The notes: generated by a model from the letters alone, not told the origin. DNA of 64,000 bases from Enterovibrio paralichthyis (GCF_019209835.1 NZ_JAHUTS010000006.1:1-64000); one strand, 5' to 3'; counted from the first letter of the stretch, positions 1 to 9,685 are shown. Program-made: numbers and translations.

Positions 1-34
1 TCGCGAGGGTAAGGGCTGTGGTCAATTGCAAAAT

Positions 35-70
35 AAAAGGCTCTAAGTATGGGGACTTAGAGCCTTTATA
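35..70 (-). terminator. Rho-independent terminator downstream of nagZ
   Basis: A 10-bp inverted repeat (GGCTCTAAGT at 39-48 and ACTTAGAGCC at 55-64) with a 6-nt loop has A-rich sequence on its left, which becomes a T-run on the minus strand. It lies about 80 nt past the nagZ stop. The right side is also T-rich, so it may work in both directions. Confidence 0.75.
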
Positions 71-144
71 AGCCATCTGTTGGATCGTTCAACCGATCAT
101 TTATCTCTTAACTGATCGGCATTAGGGCGATCGCCCTGCTTTTG

Positions 145-1149
145 TTAGTTTTGCTTTTCCTGCCACACAGCAAGGCTTTGCTCGACACGCTTTTTCACAT
201 CACGCCATTTCTGGGCGCTTTGCAGTTCACGCAGCGTTAGCGTGTGCTTCTTCGTCAGTGAAGCAGCCTGGGGCACGTCGATGATCGGCAAGTTGTCTAA
301 GGCTTCAATCGAGGATTGACGGTTATTGCACATCAGCAACATGTCACAGCCCGCCGCCAATGCCTGCTTGCAACGCTCGGCAGGGCCACCCATCACGGTC
401 GCCCCTTCCATGCTCAGGTCATCTGAAAACACGATTCCCTTAAAGCCCAATTGGTCACGCAGCACGGTCTTCAGCCAGAACGGTGAACCGCTGGCTGGCA
501 GATCATCATAGTGAGGATAAATCACGTGCGCTGGCATCATGGCATCCAACACATCCGCCTGAATCTGTGCCGTGAAGATCGCCATGTCCTGCTCGAAGAT
601 ATTGTCACGTTCGTCTTTCGGGCTTTCGAAATGGGAATCAGCAATCACTGCGCCATGGCCAGGGAAATGCTTACCAGTGGTCGCCATGCCTGCCTGTTTC
701 ATACCAGCCATAAAAGCCGTAGAGAAGCGGATAACAGTGTCGTTGTTGTCACCGAATGCACGACTGCCAATGGCCTTGCAATCAAAGCCACGGTCGAGAA
801 CCGGTGCGAAACTCAGGTCAATATCATGCGCCATCAGTTCAGCGGCCATCAACCAGCCCGCATCCTGTGCCAGCGCTTCCCCATTTTCCATCTGAGCATA
901 AGACTGTGCAGGCGGAATAATTGTGAAATGCTCACGGAAGCGCTGAACCCGTCCACCTTCCTGGTCAACGCCAATCAGGATCGGACGTTTGGCCGCTTTG
1001 CGGATTGATTCTGTCAATGCCGTCAGTTGTCGGCTATCGTGGTAATTGCGGGCAAACAAAATCAAGCCGCCAACAGACGGGTGCGCCAGCAACTCACGCT
1101 CTTCGGCGTCCAGTTCGCATCCCTCAACATCAAGCCACAGTGGGCCCAT
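145..1149 (-). CDS. nagZ: Beta-N-acetylhexosaminidase NagZ
   Basis: This is a cytoplasmic family 3 glycoside hydrolase that removes N-acetylglucosamine from 1,6-anhydro-MurNAc-peptides during peptidoglycan recycling. The 334-residue length is usual for the single-domain proteobacterial enzyme. Visible motifs are VDQEGGRVQR (61-70), the histidine loop KHFPGHG (160-166), and FSDDLSMEGA (241-250), which holds the nucleophilic aspartate of this family near residue 243. There is no signal peptide, as expected for a cytosolic enzyme. It is divergent from anmK, whose product acts on a later intermediate of the same pathway. In other Gram-negative bacteria NagZ also makes the inducer of AmpC beta-lactamase; no ampC or ampR is in this window. 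Confidence 0.97.
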   Translation of the reverse strand: MGPLWLDVEGCELDAEERELLAHPSVGGLILFARNYHDSRQLTALTESIRKAAKRPILIGVDQEGGRVQRFREHFTIIPPAQSYAQMENGEALAQDAGWLMAAELMAHDIDLSFAPVLDRGFDCKAIGSRAFGDNNDTVIRFSTAFMAGMKQAGMATTGKHFPGHGAVIADSHFESPKDERDNIFEQDMAIFTAQIQADVLDAMMPAHVIYPHYDDLPASGSPFWLKTVLRDQLGFKGIVFSDDLSMEGATVMGGPAERCKQALAAGCDMLLMCNNRQSSIEALDNLPIIDVPQAASLTKKHTLTLRELQSAQKWRDVKKRVEQSLAVWQEKQN

Positions 1150-1301
1150 GGTTCGCTCCTATTAAATATGCAGATCCGGCCTACATAGTACGCGCTGACG
1201 CACACTCTAGAAAGTCTGAAGCACGAAATTTAATGCCCGCTTTTCTATTCCTGTGAGAGACTTACAGCCAGTAGCAACAGACAACCAAGGCAGTTTTCGC
1301 T

Positions 1302-2396
1302 ATGTATATCGGTATTATGTCCGGCACCAGCCTGGACGGGATTGATATGGTCGCCGCCACGTTTGGTGACCACGGCGCAACCATTCACCATCAGGCGATG
1401 TATTCCTTTCCGTCTGAGCTGAAGGAAAAGCTGATTGCCCTGAGTCAGGGTGAACCCATCACCCTTGACGAAATCGGCACCATCGACCATTTTCTTGGCA
1501 AAACCTACGCAGAGGCCGTAAACCGCTTTTTGGGTGAACATAACCTGAGCCCCGAAGCTGTCACTGCCATAGGCTGCCATGGCCAAACAGTCTTCCATAA
1601 ACCCAGCGGTCCAATGCCGTTCACCATGCAGCTCGGTGATGCCAATATCATTGCGGCACTGACGGGGATCACGACCGTGGCGGATTTCCGCCGAAAGGAC
1701 ATGGCGCTCGGTGGTCAGGGCGCGCCGCTGGTGCCTGCTTTTCACCGTTTTCTTTTCGGCACCGAGGGTAACACCAAGGTTGTGCTGAATATTGGCGGCA
1801 TTGCCAATATCTCCGTTCTGGAAACCGGCAAGCCGGTGCTGGGCTTCGACACTGGCCCTGGCAATATGCTGATGGACAGTTGGGTGTCAGAGCATTGCGG
1901 TGAACCGTATGACAAAGACGGCCAATGGGCAGCGTCGGGAACCGTCAACCCAGCCCTTCTGGCACAAATGCTGGCGGAGCCCTATTTCTCTCAGCCCGCA
2001 CCGAAAAGCACCGGACGGGAACTGTTCCACCGTGGATGGCTGGATCAACAATTGGCGACATTTGGCCTTCCCCTTGCTGGGCAGGATGTTCAGGCAACTT
2101 TGCTTGCCCTGACTGCCATGTCGATTGCCAACGATGTGAAAAAGTACTCAGCGGGAGAACTTCTCGTCTGTGGCGGTGGGGCTCAGAACTCGGCGTTGAT
2201 GGAAGCGCTGAAGCAGGCATTGCCGGGTTGGACTGTGATGACAACCGATGACAAAGGCGTCGACGGTGATTCCCTTGAAGCGCTGGCGTTTGCCTGGCTG
2301 GCAAAACAAGCATTGGAAGGGAAGCCGGGCAACCTTCCGGAAGTCACCGGGGCATCGCGCCTGTGTCGCTTGGGCGCAATCTATTACCCCGATTAA
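1302..2396 (+). CDS. anmK: Anhydro-N-acetylmuramic acid kinase AnmK
   Basis: AnmK phosphorylates and hydrolyses 1,6-anhydro-N-acetylmuramic acid to MurNAc-6-phosphate, returning wall sugar to metabolism. The 364-residue protein has the N-terminal phosphate-binding loop MSGTSLDGID (6-15), the central GFDTGPGNML motif and a C-terminal CGGGAQN segment, all typical of this ASKHA-fold kinase family. It is divergent from nagZ across a gap of about 150 bp, so the pair may share a control region. The stop codon is followed immediately by a 16-bp partial copy of a dispersed palindromic repeat (2396-2411). Length and motifs are complete and I see no sign of damage. Confidence 0.97.
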   Translation: MYIGIMSGTSLDGIDMVAATFGDHGATIHHQAMYSFPSELKEKLIALSQGEPITLDEIGTIDHFLGKTYAEAVNRFLGEHNLSPEAVTAIGCHGQTVFHKPSGPMPFTMQLGDANIIAALTGITTVADFRRKDMALGGQGAPLVPAFHRFLFGTEGNTKVVLNIGGIANISVLETGKPVLGFDTGPGNMLMDSWVSEHCGEPYDKDGQWAASGTVNPALLAQMLAEPYFSQPAPKSTGRELFHRGWLDQQLATFGLPLAGQDVQATLLALTAMSIANDVKKYSAGELLVCGGGAQNSALMEALKQALPGWTVMTTDDKGVDGDSLEALAFAWLAKQALEGKPGNLPEVTGASRLCRLGAIYYPD

Positions 2397-2411
2397 GGTC
2401 GTTTGGGTATA
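2396..2411. repeat. Half copy of a dispersed palindromic repeat
   Basis: AGGTCGTTTGGGTATA here is identical to one arm of the full palindrome at 10184-10229. It overlaps the last base of the anmK stop codon and sits between anmK and the convergent EAL gene. The opposite arm is absent, so this is a relic or half-unit. Confidence 0.6.
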
Positions 2412-4982
2412 TCAGCCCGTATTGGCACCGAACTGCCGTGGACGTTTTACCGGCGCTGGCATCTGGTTGCAGGTACGTTTCAGATAGAGCACATACTGAC
2501 TGAAACTCAGCGGACGGGAATAGTGATACCCCTGCGCAATATCAACACCGTACCGCTTCAGCAATGAGGCGGTTTCTAGATCTTCCACCCCTTCAGCTAC
2601 CACCATTAAGCCCAGCGATTTCGCCATTTCTGTGGTTGCCCGGACAATGTTCTGCTTTCTGGGGTTGCAGGTTACCGCCATGATAAAGGTGCGGTCGATC
2701 TTCAGCTCGGTAAACGGTAATTGCGACAGATAAGTCAGCGAGGAATAGCCTGTTCCGTAGTCATCTATCGAGACTTCAATGTCATGTCCTGACAAGGTTT
2801 CAATCACCTGATGAAGCCGTTCATAATCAGACACCAGCGCCGACTCGGTCAGCTCCAGTGACAGAAGCCCGGTAGGCACGCGATACTGCTCCGCCACCTC
2901 CGCAATGCGTTCAACAAAGTTGGGAATAGTAATGTCACAGGCACTGATATTCAGCGACAAGCGGCGGCTGTACCCCATTTCGATCAGTTTACTTTGCTGA
3001 TAGAAAGCACGTTTTATCACCCACAGGGTCAAGTCATTGATCAGGCCAACCTGCTCCGCCAGTTTGACAAACACCTCAGGTGATACATTGCCAAAACGCG
3101 GATGCTCCCAACGCAACAGCACTTCCGAACCGTGGATATTTCCGGTTCTGAGATCAATCTGGGGCTGATGGTAAAGCTCGAGTTCATCGCGCTCAATGGC
3201 GCGCTTCAAATCAGTCACCAGCGACATGTTGAGGGTCTGGTTGAAGTTGTTCAGTGAGTCATAGGCATTGATGCGTTTTTCACTGATTGACGTTTCTACC
3301 ACCGCCTGCATCGCTTTGTTCAGGATGGAGTCAGTGTGGCTGCCATCTTTAGGAAACTGGCTTGACCCTATGGTGCCCTGGATGCGGAAACTCAGGCTGT
3401 TGATATCAACAAAGCTGTCTATCTCATCCAGCACCGAATTCAGCAGCAGGGAAATTTTCGTTTCGTTGGATGAGAGCACAATAAACCCAAAGTGCCCCTC
3501 TTTGATGTTAGCGATACGGTGCTGCACACCTTTGTTTACCTCCAACACCATCACACTGTCACTGTCGAGAGCGCTGTCCAGGCGCTCGCAGACCTGTCTG
3601 ATAAAGTACTGTTTTTCTTCCAGTGACATGTAAGGTGCCAAGGCGCGGAACCTGTCGATCTGGAAGCAACAAAAGCTAAAAGGTTTGTTGGATCGAATCA
3701 GTGAATCCATCACCACTGAAAGTACATTCGCATTGGGCGTTGACGACAGGTTGTCATGGGTCAGTTCATAGACGATCGTCTCTCGCTGCTGGCGGAAACG
3801 CTCCGCCAGAGCGAGTGCCATTAACAGCACTGACGTTACCGTGCCAATCAGAAATGCGTAGCGGGAAAGCAGGGTGTATTCCAAATGACCGGTTAAAAGC
3901 AGGGGCGGGAATATGCCCGCAATGACCAGCGGCAACCAGGAAAATGAGAACATCCAACTCCACTTTTGGGCGACTTTCCAACGCTTCCAAACCAAAACAG
4001 CGATAAGGGAATAGAACACAGGCTGTGTGGTCAGCAGGAATATTGCGCCTACGTGCTCAGGCACTACCAAAGTAATCATCATTAAGCCTGACAGCACCAT
4101 CATCGAGTAAATCACCACTTGCCGCAGCATGGTGTTCATCTGGTGAACACGCAAATAAAGGTGGGCATAGAGTAATGCCAGAAGGAAAAGGCCAAAGGTG
4201 AGGCTAATGGTGTTGTTGCTGAAAAAGATCTGCACTGGCTCAGGGAAAATATAAATCCCAAACCCGTGAACAGCCCCCAGCAAAATGAAAGAGGTTAAAA
4301 CGTAGCAACCATAGACAAGGTAAACGCGCTCTTTCAGGGATACATACACCGCGAACGTATAAGTCGCGACAAGCAGCATTACCGCCACAAATCCACCCCA
4401 CACCGCATGCAGCAATTGAGTCAGGGAATGGTACTCATGCCGGTCCATCAACCAGATAGGCATGGCGGGATAACCAGCAGAAAACACCTGCATGTACACG
4501 GTTGCCTTCTCAAATCCGTCAAGCATGAAGCTGACCGCAGGTGGCATATCACCGATTTTATAGCCCCGCTCGACGCTGTCTCCCAGCACCCAATGCTTCT
4601 CCTCTACCCCATTGCCGTTGAAATGATAGATATTGAGGCGGTCGATCATTGGGGTATCAAAGTAGAGTGATAGATGACGATGTTTGGACTCTAGGTTGGT
4701 CACATTGAGTTTGACCCAGTAAGATTTTTTTCCCAGCTCCCAGGGGATATCGTTTGGGTTGTCTATGTGCCGGAAAATGGCGGACTCACGGACGTATTTA
4801 AGGATGTGGCTGTTACTTGAGTCGATAAAGTAACCATAATCGACTTCCAGATAATCTGGGTGATGGCCAAATGAAGGAAACAGACCGGCGAAACGGGTAC
4901 CGGTGAAGGCCATCAACGCCAAAACCAGAAGCGTCGCCGAGAACCACATCTTCTTACTCGGCGCAAAGAGATGGAATCTCAT
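2412..4982 (-). CDS. Membrane GGDEF/EAL protein with 7TMR-DISM sensor
   Basis: A predicted inner-membrane c-di-GMP protein of 856 residues. After an N-terminal anchor comes a periplasmic domain (about 50-190) like the 7TMR-DISM extracellular type 2 domain, then seven hydrophobic segments (about 195-400), a degenerate GGDEF-like region (about 420-580) with no GG[DE]EF signature, and a C-terminal EAL domain (about 600-840). In the EAL domain the signature reads EVLLRW (about 620), keeping the catalytic glutamate, and DDYGTG (about 740) and the KIDRTF segment are present, so phosphodiesterase activity is plausible. The DISM domain probably senses a small ligand. I chose the ATG at 4982 over an upstream TTG at 5000. 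It is convergent with anmK. Confidence 0.9.
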   Translation of the reverse strand: MRFHLFAPSKKMWFSATLLVLALMAFTGTRFAGLFPSFGHHPDYLEVDYGYFIDSSNSHILKYVRESAIFRHIDNPNDIPWELGKKSYWVKLNVTNLESKHRHLSLYFDTPMIDRLNIYHFNGNGVEEKHWVLGDSVERGYKIGDMPPAVSFMLDGFEKATVYMQVFSAGYPAMPIWLMDRHEYHSLTQLLHAVWGGFVAVMLLVATYTFAVYVSLKERVYLVYGCYVLTSFILLGAVHGFGIYIFPEPVQIFFSNNTISLTFGLFLLALLYAHLYLRVHQMNTMLRQVVIYSMMVLSGLMMITLVVPEHVGAIFLLTTQPVFYSLIAVLVWKRWKVAQKWSWMFSFSWLPLVIAGIFPPLLLTGHLEYTLLSRYAFLIGTVTSVLLMALALAERFRQQRETIVYELTHDNLSSTPNANVLSVVMDSLIRSNKPFSFCCFQIDRFRALAPYMSLEEKQYFIRQVCERLDSALDSDSVMVLEVNKGVQHRIANIKEGHFGFIVLSSNETKISLLLNSVLDEIDSFVDINSLSFRIQGTIGSSQFPKDGSHTDSILNKAMQAVVETSISEKRINAYDSLNNFNQTLNMSLVTDLKRAIERDELELYHQPQIDLRTGNIHGSEVLLRWEHPRFGNVSPEVFVKLAEQVGLINDLTLWVIKRAFYQQSKLIEMGYSRRLSLNISACDITIPNFVERIAEVAEQYRVPTGLLSLELTESALVSDYERLHQVIETLSGHDIEVSIDDYGTGYSSLTYLSQLPFTELKIDRTFIMAVTCNPRKQNIVRATTEMAKSLGLMVVAEGVEDLETASLLKRYGVDIAQGYHYSRPLSFSQYVLYLKRTCNQMPAPVKRPRQFGANTG

Positions 4983-5347
4983 CGCATCACCCGGAAGCAA
5001 ACAACACGCATTAGGACAACATCTAAACCGTTCGAGTAATGATTCATATACCAGCCAACCGTCACGAAAAAGTTAGGAGTAGTGCCGTTCACGAGGAACA
5101 CGCTCATCCTTTTTATTTTTTATATCCACATGTTTCAAAATAGATACAGATGACTACTTTTTCAAACACCACCTCGTATTGCTTTACAATTTTTATAGGC
5201 ATTGAACCTGTGATTCTTCGAAAAAGTGACCGCGCCTGAGTAATGAGGCCATGCTCACATGTGAACAAATGAATTTAACCCGCACATTTGTTCACGGTAT
5301 GAAATATGCGTAAACTGTCCGCCATCACTTTGCGGCAGGATACCTTC
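4983..5347. other. Divergent intergenic region EAL gene / SorC regulator
   Basis: About 365 bp without a convincing gene. The right part carries the operator palindrome listed separately (5261-5295). The middle (5100-5200) is AT-rich and probably holds promoters for both divergent genes, but I cannot assign exact -35 and -10 boxes. Confidence 0.5.
5261..5295. promoter_or_regulatory. Operator palindrome upstream of the SorC regulator
   Basis: An exact 11-bp inverted repeat, GTGAACAAATG (5261-5271) and CATTTGTTCAC (5285-5295), is separated by 13 bp and lies about 50 bp before the regulator start. The same half-site recurs upstream of talB. SorC/DeoR-type regulators bind such repeats, so autoregulation is a reasonable inference. 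Confidence 0.75.
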
Positions 5348-6343
5348 ATGACCATTACCCGTACGTTAAGCAGCAACTTTGAAAGTCTGCTCGACGACAC
5401 CAACCTTCTCACTGAAATTGCCATTCTCTATTACCAGCAAAACACGACACAGGAAGAGATTTCCAAAAAGTTCGGCATTAGCCGGGCCAAAGTCAGCCGC
5501 CTGCTGCGCCGCGCCCGCGAAGAAGGGATCGTGGAAATCACCGTAAAATTCCACCCCGTCCACAGTGCACAGCTAGAGCAGCGTTTGATGGAGCGCTTCA
5601 ACCTAAAACGCGCGCTGATAGCCCTCGACCAGCCCAGTGCTCAAGAGCAGCGTATCCAGGTAGCCACCTTGGTTTCATCCTTTTTGGATGGCAACTTGCA
5701 AGACGGCATGGTGGTGGCTGTTGGTCAGGGCCAGAACGTGGCAGCAGTGGCTGACCACCCCGGCATTGTTTCCCATCGCAATGCCCGCTTTGTTTGCGCA
5801 ATTGGTGGCACGCACCGCAGCGGTGACATCATCAACGCAGACCACATCTGTCGCCGCCTGGCGAAAAAGTTCGGCGGCAGCAGTGAAACCCTGTACGCAC
5901 CGGCGTATGTGGACACCCCGCAAATCCGCGATGTGTTCCTTAGCCACCCGAACATTAATGAAACCCTGAACCAGGCACGCAAAGCAGAATTTGCATTGGT
6001 CGGTATCGGTGACATGGATGAAAACAGCCACATGGTAAAACTGGGCTGCTTCTCTGCCCGAGAATTTGTGGAAGCGCGTGTGAACGACGGCATTGTGGGT
6101 GACATTGGCGGTTTCGACTTCTTTAAACTGGATGGAAGCCGCGCCAACACACTGATGCGTGACCGTGTTGTAGGCCTTGAAATGACGGATCTGACGCGGA
6201 TTCCAAACGTTATCGCCATGGCCAGTGAAAGCCGTAAGGCATTGTCCATTTTAGGTGCCCTGAAAACCGGTACGATTGATGTACTGGCAACTAGCGCAAG
6301 TTGCGCCATGGCACTGCTCAACATGGTGGACAATAACGCGTAA
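5348..6343 (+). CDS. SorC-family sugar-binding transcriptional regulator
   Basis: A 331-residue regulator with an N-terminal helix-turn-helix (about 20-60, containing TQEEISKKFGISRAKVSRLL) and a C-terminal sugar-phosphate-binding domain of the SorC/DeoR type (about 65-325). I chose the ATG at 5348 because AGGA lies 7 nt before it; an in-frame ATG at 5306 has no ribosome binding site. The gene precedes talB and tktA on the same strand. The operator-like half-site CATTTGTTCA is present both before this gene and before talB, so it probably controls transaldolase and transketolase in response to a pentose or heptose phosphate. The effector cannot be told from sequence. Confidence 0.92.
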   Translation: MTITRTLSSNFESLLDDTNLLTEIAILYYQQNTTQEEISKKFGISRAKVSRLLRRAREEGIVEITVKFHPVHSAQLEQRLMERFNLKRALIALDQPSAQEQRIQVATLVSSFLDGNLQDGMVVAVGQGQNVAAVADHPGIVSHRNARFVCAIGGTHRSGDIINADHICRRLAKKFGGSSETLYAPAYVDTPQIRDVFLSHPNINETLNQARKAEFALVGIGDMDENSHMVKLGCFSAREFVEARVNDGIVGDIGGFDFFKLDGSRANTLMRDRVVGLEMTDLTRIPNVIAMASESRKALSILGALKTGTIDVLATSASCAMALLNMVDNNA

Positions 6344-6402
6344 TCGCGACAAAGATTCGCCCGCAAACCGACTACACTTCAACAGAAACAGTAAATAGCA
6401 AA

Positions 6403-6510
6403 CATTTGTGTGAGATCGCGGTGAGATTTATCGGATCCTTCCGTTGACTTTAGCGCTCAAAAACACAAATATGACCCTATCATTTGCTCAGCACCGTTGC
6501 ATTTGTTCAT
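6403..6510. promoter_or_regulatory. talB promoter and operator-like half-sites
   Basis: Three half-sites like the upstream SorC operator occur here: CATTTGTGTGA (6403-6413), CATTTGCTCAG (6481-6491) and CATTTGTTCAT (6500-6510), with a weaker opposite-facing site ACACAAATATG at 6463-6473. A sigma-70-like promoter, TTGACT (6444-6449), 17 bp, AAATAT (6467-6472), overlaps the cluster. Binding here would suit repression of talB. Confidence 0.6.
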
Positions 6511-6611
6511 CGCGTTTCATTACCCCGATACAAAATGCAGGCAAATGCTTCATGCTGAGCCCCTACGGCTTCCCAAAAGCCAGAGTGAAACGTCAATAAA
6601 AGGTTTAGAAG

Positions 6612-7562
6612 ATGAGCACGAAACTGGAACAACTACGCAAGCTCACTACCGTGGTCGCTGACACGGGTGATATCGATGCGATCGCCAAATACCAGCCACA
6701 AGACGCAACTACCAACCCTTCACTGATTCTTAAAGCTGCCGAAATCCCACAATATGCTCCGCTGATCGAAGAAGCGATTGCTTACGCGAAAGCAAAAAGC
6801 AACGACACTGAACAGCAAGTGGCAGATGCAGGTGACCGTCTGGCAGTGAACATCGGTAAAGAGATCCTGAAAGTAATCCCTGGTCGCATTTCTACAGAAG
6901 TTGATGCGCGCCTGTCTTACGATTTCGAAGGCAGCGTAGCGAAAGCACGTAAGCTGATCAGCATGTATAACGAAGCGGGCATCAGCAACGACCGTATCCT
7001 GATCAAACTGGCATCAACCTGGGAAGGTATCCGCGCTGCAGAAGTGCTGGAAAAAGAAGGCATCAACTGTAACCTGACCCTGCTATTCTCTTTCGCACAG
7101 GCGCGTGCGTGTGCAGAAGCTGGCGTTTACCTGATCTCTCCTTTCGTTGGCCGCATCATGGACTGGTACAAAGCGAAAGAAGGCCGTGACTTTGCACCGG
7201 CTGAAGACCCAGGCGTACTGTCAGTAACCACCATCTACAACTACTACAAAGAACACGGTTACGACACCGTGGTGATGGGTGCAAGCTTCCGTAACACGGG
7301 CGAGATTCTGGAACTGGCAGGTTGTGACCGCCTGACCATCAGCCCGCAACTGCTGCAAGAGCTGTCAGAAGCGACTGGCGAAGTGGTTCAGAAGCTGAAT
7401 GATGACGTTGAAGTGAAAGAGCGCCCAGCGCCAATGAACCACGCTGAGTTCCTGTGGGAGCACAATATGGACCCAATGGCGGTTGAAAAACTGGCTGAAG
7501 GTATCCGTAATTTCGCGGTTGATCAGGGCAAGCTGGAAGTCATGATCCGCGAAAAACTGTAA
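6612..7562 (+). CDS. talB: Transaldolase TalB
   Basis: Transaldolase moves a dihydroxyacetone unit between sedoheptulose-7-phosphate and glyceraldehyde-3-phosphate in the non-oxidative pentose phosphate pathway. The 316-residue protein matches the E. coli TalB length. The Schiff-base lysine is K132 in the motif ILIKLASTWEGI, and DATTNPSLIL (31-40) and the C-terminal half are conserved. Its own terminator hairpin follows (7582-7605), with tktA about 110 bp downstream, so talB and tktA may be partly coupled or transcribed separately. The SorC-type half-sites upstream suggest sugar-phosphate control. Codon use looks like that of a highly expressed gene. Confidence 0.98.
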   Translation: MSTKLEQLRKLTTVVADTGDIDAIAKYQPQDATTNPSLILKAAEIPQYAPLIEEAIAYAKAKSNDTEQQVADAGDRLAVNIGKEILKVIPGRISTEVDARLSYDFEGSVAKARKLISMYNEAGISNDRILIKLASTWEGIRAAEVLEKEGINCNLTLLFSFAQARACAEAGVYLISPFVGRIMDWYKAKEGRDFAPAEDPGVLSVTTIYNYYKEHGYDTVVMGASFRNTGEILELAGCDRLTISPQLLQELSEATGEVVQKLNDDVEVKERPAPMNHAEFLWEHNMDPMAVEKLAEGIRNFAVDQGKLEVMIREKL

Positions 7563-7581
7563 CCTCGCAAAACACAATTAC

Positions 7582-7610
7582 AGAGAGCGGCTATTGCCGC
7601 TCTCTTATTT
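7582..7610 (+). terminator. Terminator or attenuator after talB
   Basis: A perfect 10-bp stem (AGAGAGCGGC and GCCGCTCTCT, loop TATT) followed by T-rich sequence lies 19 nt after the talB stop and 67 nt before tktA. Confidence 0.85.
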
Positions 7611-7671
7611 CCTATATTATTCCGCTGATTGATATCAGGTCTGAACACACTTTTAACAAGGTAAGCCTAAG

Positions 7672-9666
7672 ATGGAACGTAAAACTCTTGCCAATGCTAT
7701 CCGTGCACTCAGCATGGACGGTGTACAACAAGCTAACTCTGGTCACCCAGGTGCCCCAATGGGCATGGCGGACATCGCCGAAGTGCTGTGGCGCGACCAT
7801 ATGAACCACAACCCGCAGAACCCTGCGTGGGCAGACCGCGACCGCTTCGTGCTGTCTAACGGTCACGGCTCTATGCTGATTTACTCCCTGCTGCACCTGA
7901 CCGGTTACGATCTGTCTATCGACGATCTGAAAAACTTCCGTCAGCTGCACTCTAAAACCCCGGGTCACCCTGAGTACGGCTATGCGCCAGGCGTAGAGAC
8001 CACGACCGGTCCTCTGGGTCAGGGCATCACCAACGCAGTGGGTATGGCGATTGCGGAAAAAGCACTGGCTGCACAGTTCAACCGCGACGGCCACGACATC
8101 GTTGACCACAACACTTACGTGTTCCTGGGCGACGGCTGTCTGATGGAAGGCATCTCCCACGAAGCATGTTCACTGGCAGGTACCCTGGGTCTGGGCAAAC
8201 TGATCGCATTCTGGGATGACAACGGCATCTCTATCGACGGTCACGTTGAAGGCTGGTTCACCGACGACACGCCGAAGCGTTTCGAATCTTACGGCTGGCA
8301 CGTTATCCCGGCAGTAGACGGTCACGATGCAGACGCTATCAACGCAGCGATTGAAGCAGCGAAAGCAGAAACAGGCCGTCCTACCCTGATTTGTACCAAA
8401 ACCATCATCGGTTTCGGCTCACCAAACAAAGCGGGCTCACACGACTGTCACGGCGCACCACTGGGCGCAGACGAAATCAAAGCAGCGCGTGAATTCCTGG
8501 GTTGGGAACACCCTGCATTTGAAATCCCTGCGGACGTTTACGGCGCATGGGATGCCAAGGCTGCGGGTGCTGAAAAAGAAGCCGCGTGGAACGAGAAACT
8601 GGCTGCGTACGAAGCTGCACACCCAGAGCTGGCTGCAGAATTCAAACGTCGCGTAAACGGCGAGCTGCCAGCTGAGTGGGAAGAGAAAGCGAACCAAATC
8701 ATCGCTGATCTGCAAGCCAACCCAGCGAACATTGCGTCACGTAAAGCATCACAAAACGCGCTGGAAGCGTTCGGTAAGATGCTGCCTGAATTCATGGGTG
8801 GCTCAGCTGACCTGGCACCTTCAAACCTGACCATGTGGTCTGGCTCAAAAGCCCTGACCGGTGAAGATGCATCTGGCAACTACATCCACTACGGTGTGCG
8901 CGAGTTCGGTATGACCGCGATCATCAACGGTATCGCGCTGCACGGTGGTTTCGTACCCTACGGCGCAACCTTCCTGATGTTCATGGAATACGCGCGTAAC
9001 GCCATGCGTATGGCTGCGCTGATGAAAGTGCAGAACATCCAGGTTTACACTCACGACTCTATCGGTCTGGGTGAAGATGGCCCGACCCACCAGCCGGTTG
9101 AGCAAATCGCGTCATTGCGCCTGACGCCAAACATGAGCACATGGCGTCCATGTGACCAGGTTGAATCCGCAGTCGCGTGGAAACTGGCGATTGAGCGCAA
9201 AGACGGCCCAACGTCGCTGATCTTCTCGCGTCAGAACCTGGCACAGCAAGAACGTACTGCTGAGCAAGTGGCTGACATCGCCAAGGGTGGTTACATCCTG
9301 AAAGATTGCGCAGGCAAGCCAGAGCTTATCCTGATCGCCACCGGTTCAGAAGTTGAACTGGCGGTAGAAGCAGCAGCACAACTGACTGCAGAAGGTAAAG
9401 CGGTTCGCGTGGTGTCTATCCCATCGACTGACACCTTCGACAAGCAAGATGCCGCTTACCGTGAAGCGGTTCTGCCATCAGACGTGACAGCACGTATCGC
9501 TATCGAAGCGGGCATTGCGGACTTCTGGTACAAGTATGTAGGCTTTGACGGCCGCATCATCGGCATGACCACCTTTGGTGAATCAGCGCCTGCTGACCAG
9601 CTGTTCGACATGTTCGGCTTCACCACTGAAAACGTGGTTGAGACTGCGAAAGAACTGCTGGCGTAA
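7672..9666 (+). CDS. tktA: Transketolase TktA
   Basis: A thiamine-diphosphate enzyme that transfers two-carbon units between ketose and aldose phosphates, pairing with TalB in the non-oxidative pentose phosphate pathway. The 664-residue length is standard. The order is N-terminal TPP-binding domain with GDGCLMEG (about 155) and a DDNGIS segment, central pyrimidine-binding domain with GVREFGM (about 410, containing the cofactor-activating glutamate), and C-terminal transketolase domain. Shine-Dalgarno-like AAGG is near the start. It lies 109 bp after talB on the same strand, behind the talB hairpin, and has its own terminator at 9686-9709. The chromosome may well encode another transketolase elsewhere. 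Confidence 0.98.
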   Translation: MERKTLANAIRALSMDGVQQANSGHPGAPMGMADIAEVLWRDHMNHNPQNPAWADRDRFVLSNGHGSMLIYSLLHLTGYDLSIDDLKNFRQLHSKTPGHPEYGYAPGVETTTGPLGQGITNAVGMAIAEKALAAQFNRDGHDIVDHNTYVFLGDGCLMEGISHEACSLAGTLGLGKLIAFWDDNGISIDGHVEGWFTDDTPKRFESYGWHVIPAVDGHDADAINAAIEAAKAETGRPTLICTKTIIGFGSPNKAGSHDCHGAPLGADEIKAAREFLGWEHPAFEIPADVYGAWDAKAAGAEKEAAWNEKLAAYEAAHPELAAEFKRRVNGELPAEWEEKANQIIADLQANPANIASRKASQNALEAFGKMLPEFMGGSADLAPSNLTMWSGSKALTGEDASGNYIHYGVREFGMTAIINGIALHGGFVPYGATFLMFMEYARNAMRMAALMKVQNIQVYTHDSIGLGEDGPTHQPVEQIASLRLTPNMSTWRPCDQVESAVAWKLAIERKDGPTSLIFSRQNLAQQERTAEQVADIAKGGYILKDCAGKPELILIATGSEVELAVEAAAQLTAEGKAVRVVSIPSTDTFDKQDAAYREAVLPSDVTARIAIEAGIADFWYKYVGFDGRIIGMTTFGESAPADQLFDMFGFTTENVVETAKELLA

Positions 9667-9685
9667 GCCAAACAGCTTCAAATAC

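Noticed and set aside
5306..5347. Upstream start codon for the SorC regulator
   Set aside because: No ribosome binding site precedes ATG 5306, whereas ATG 5348 has AGGA at the correct distance.
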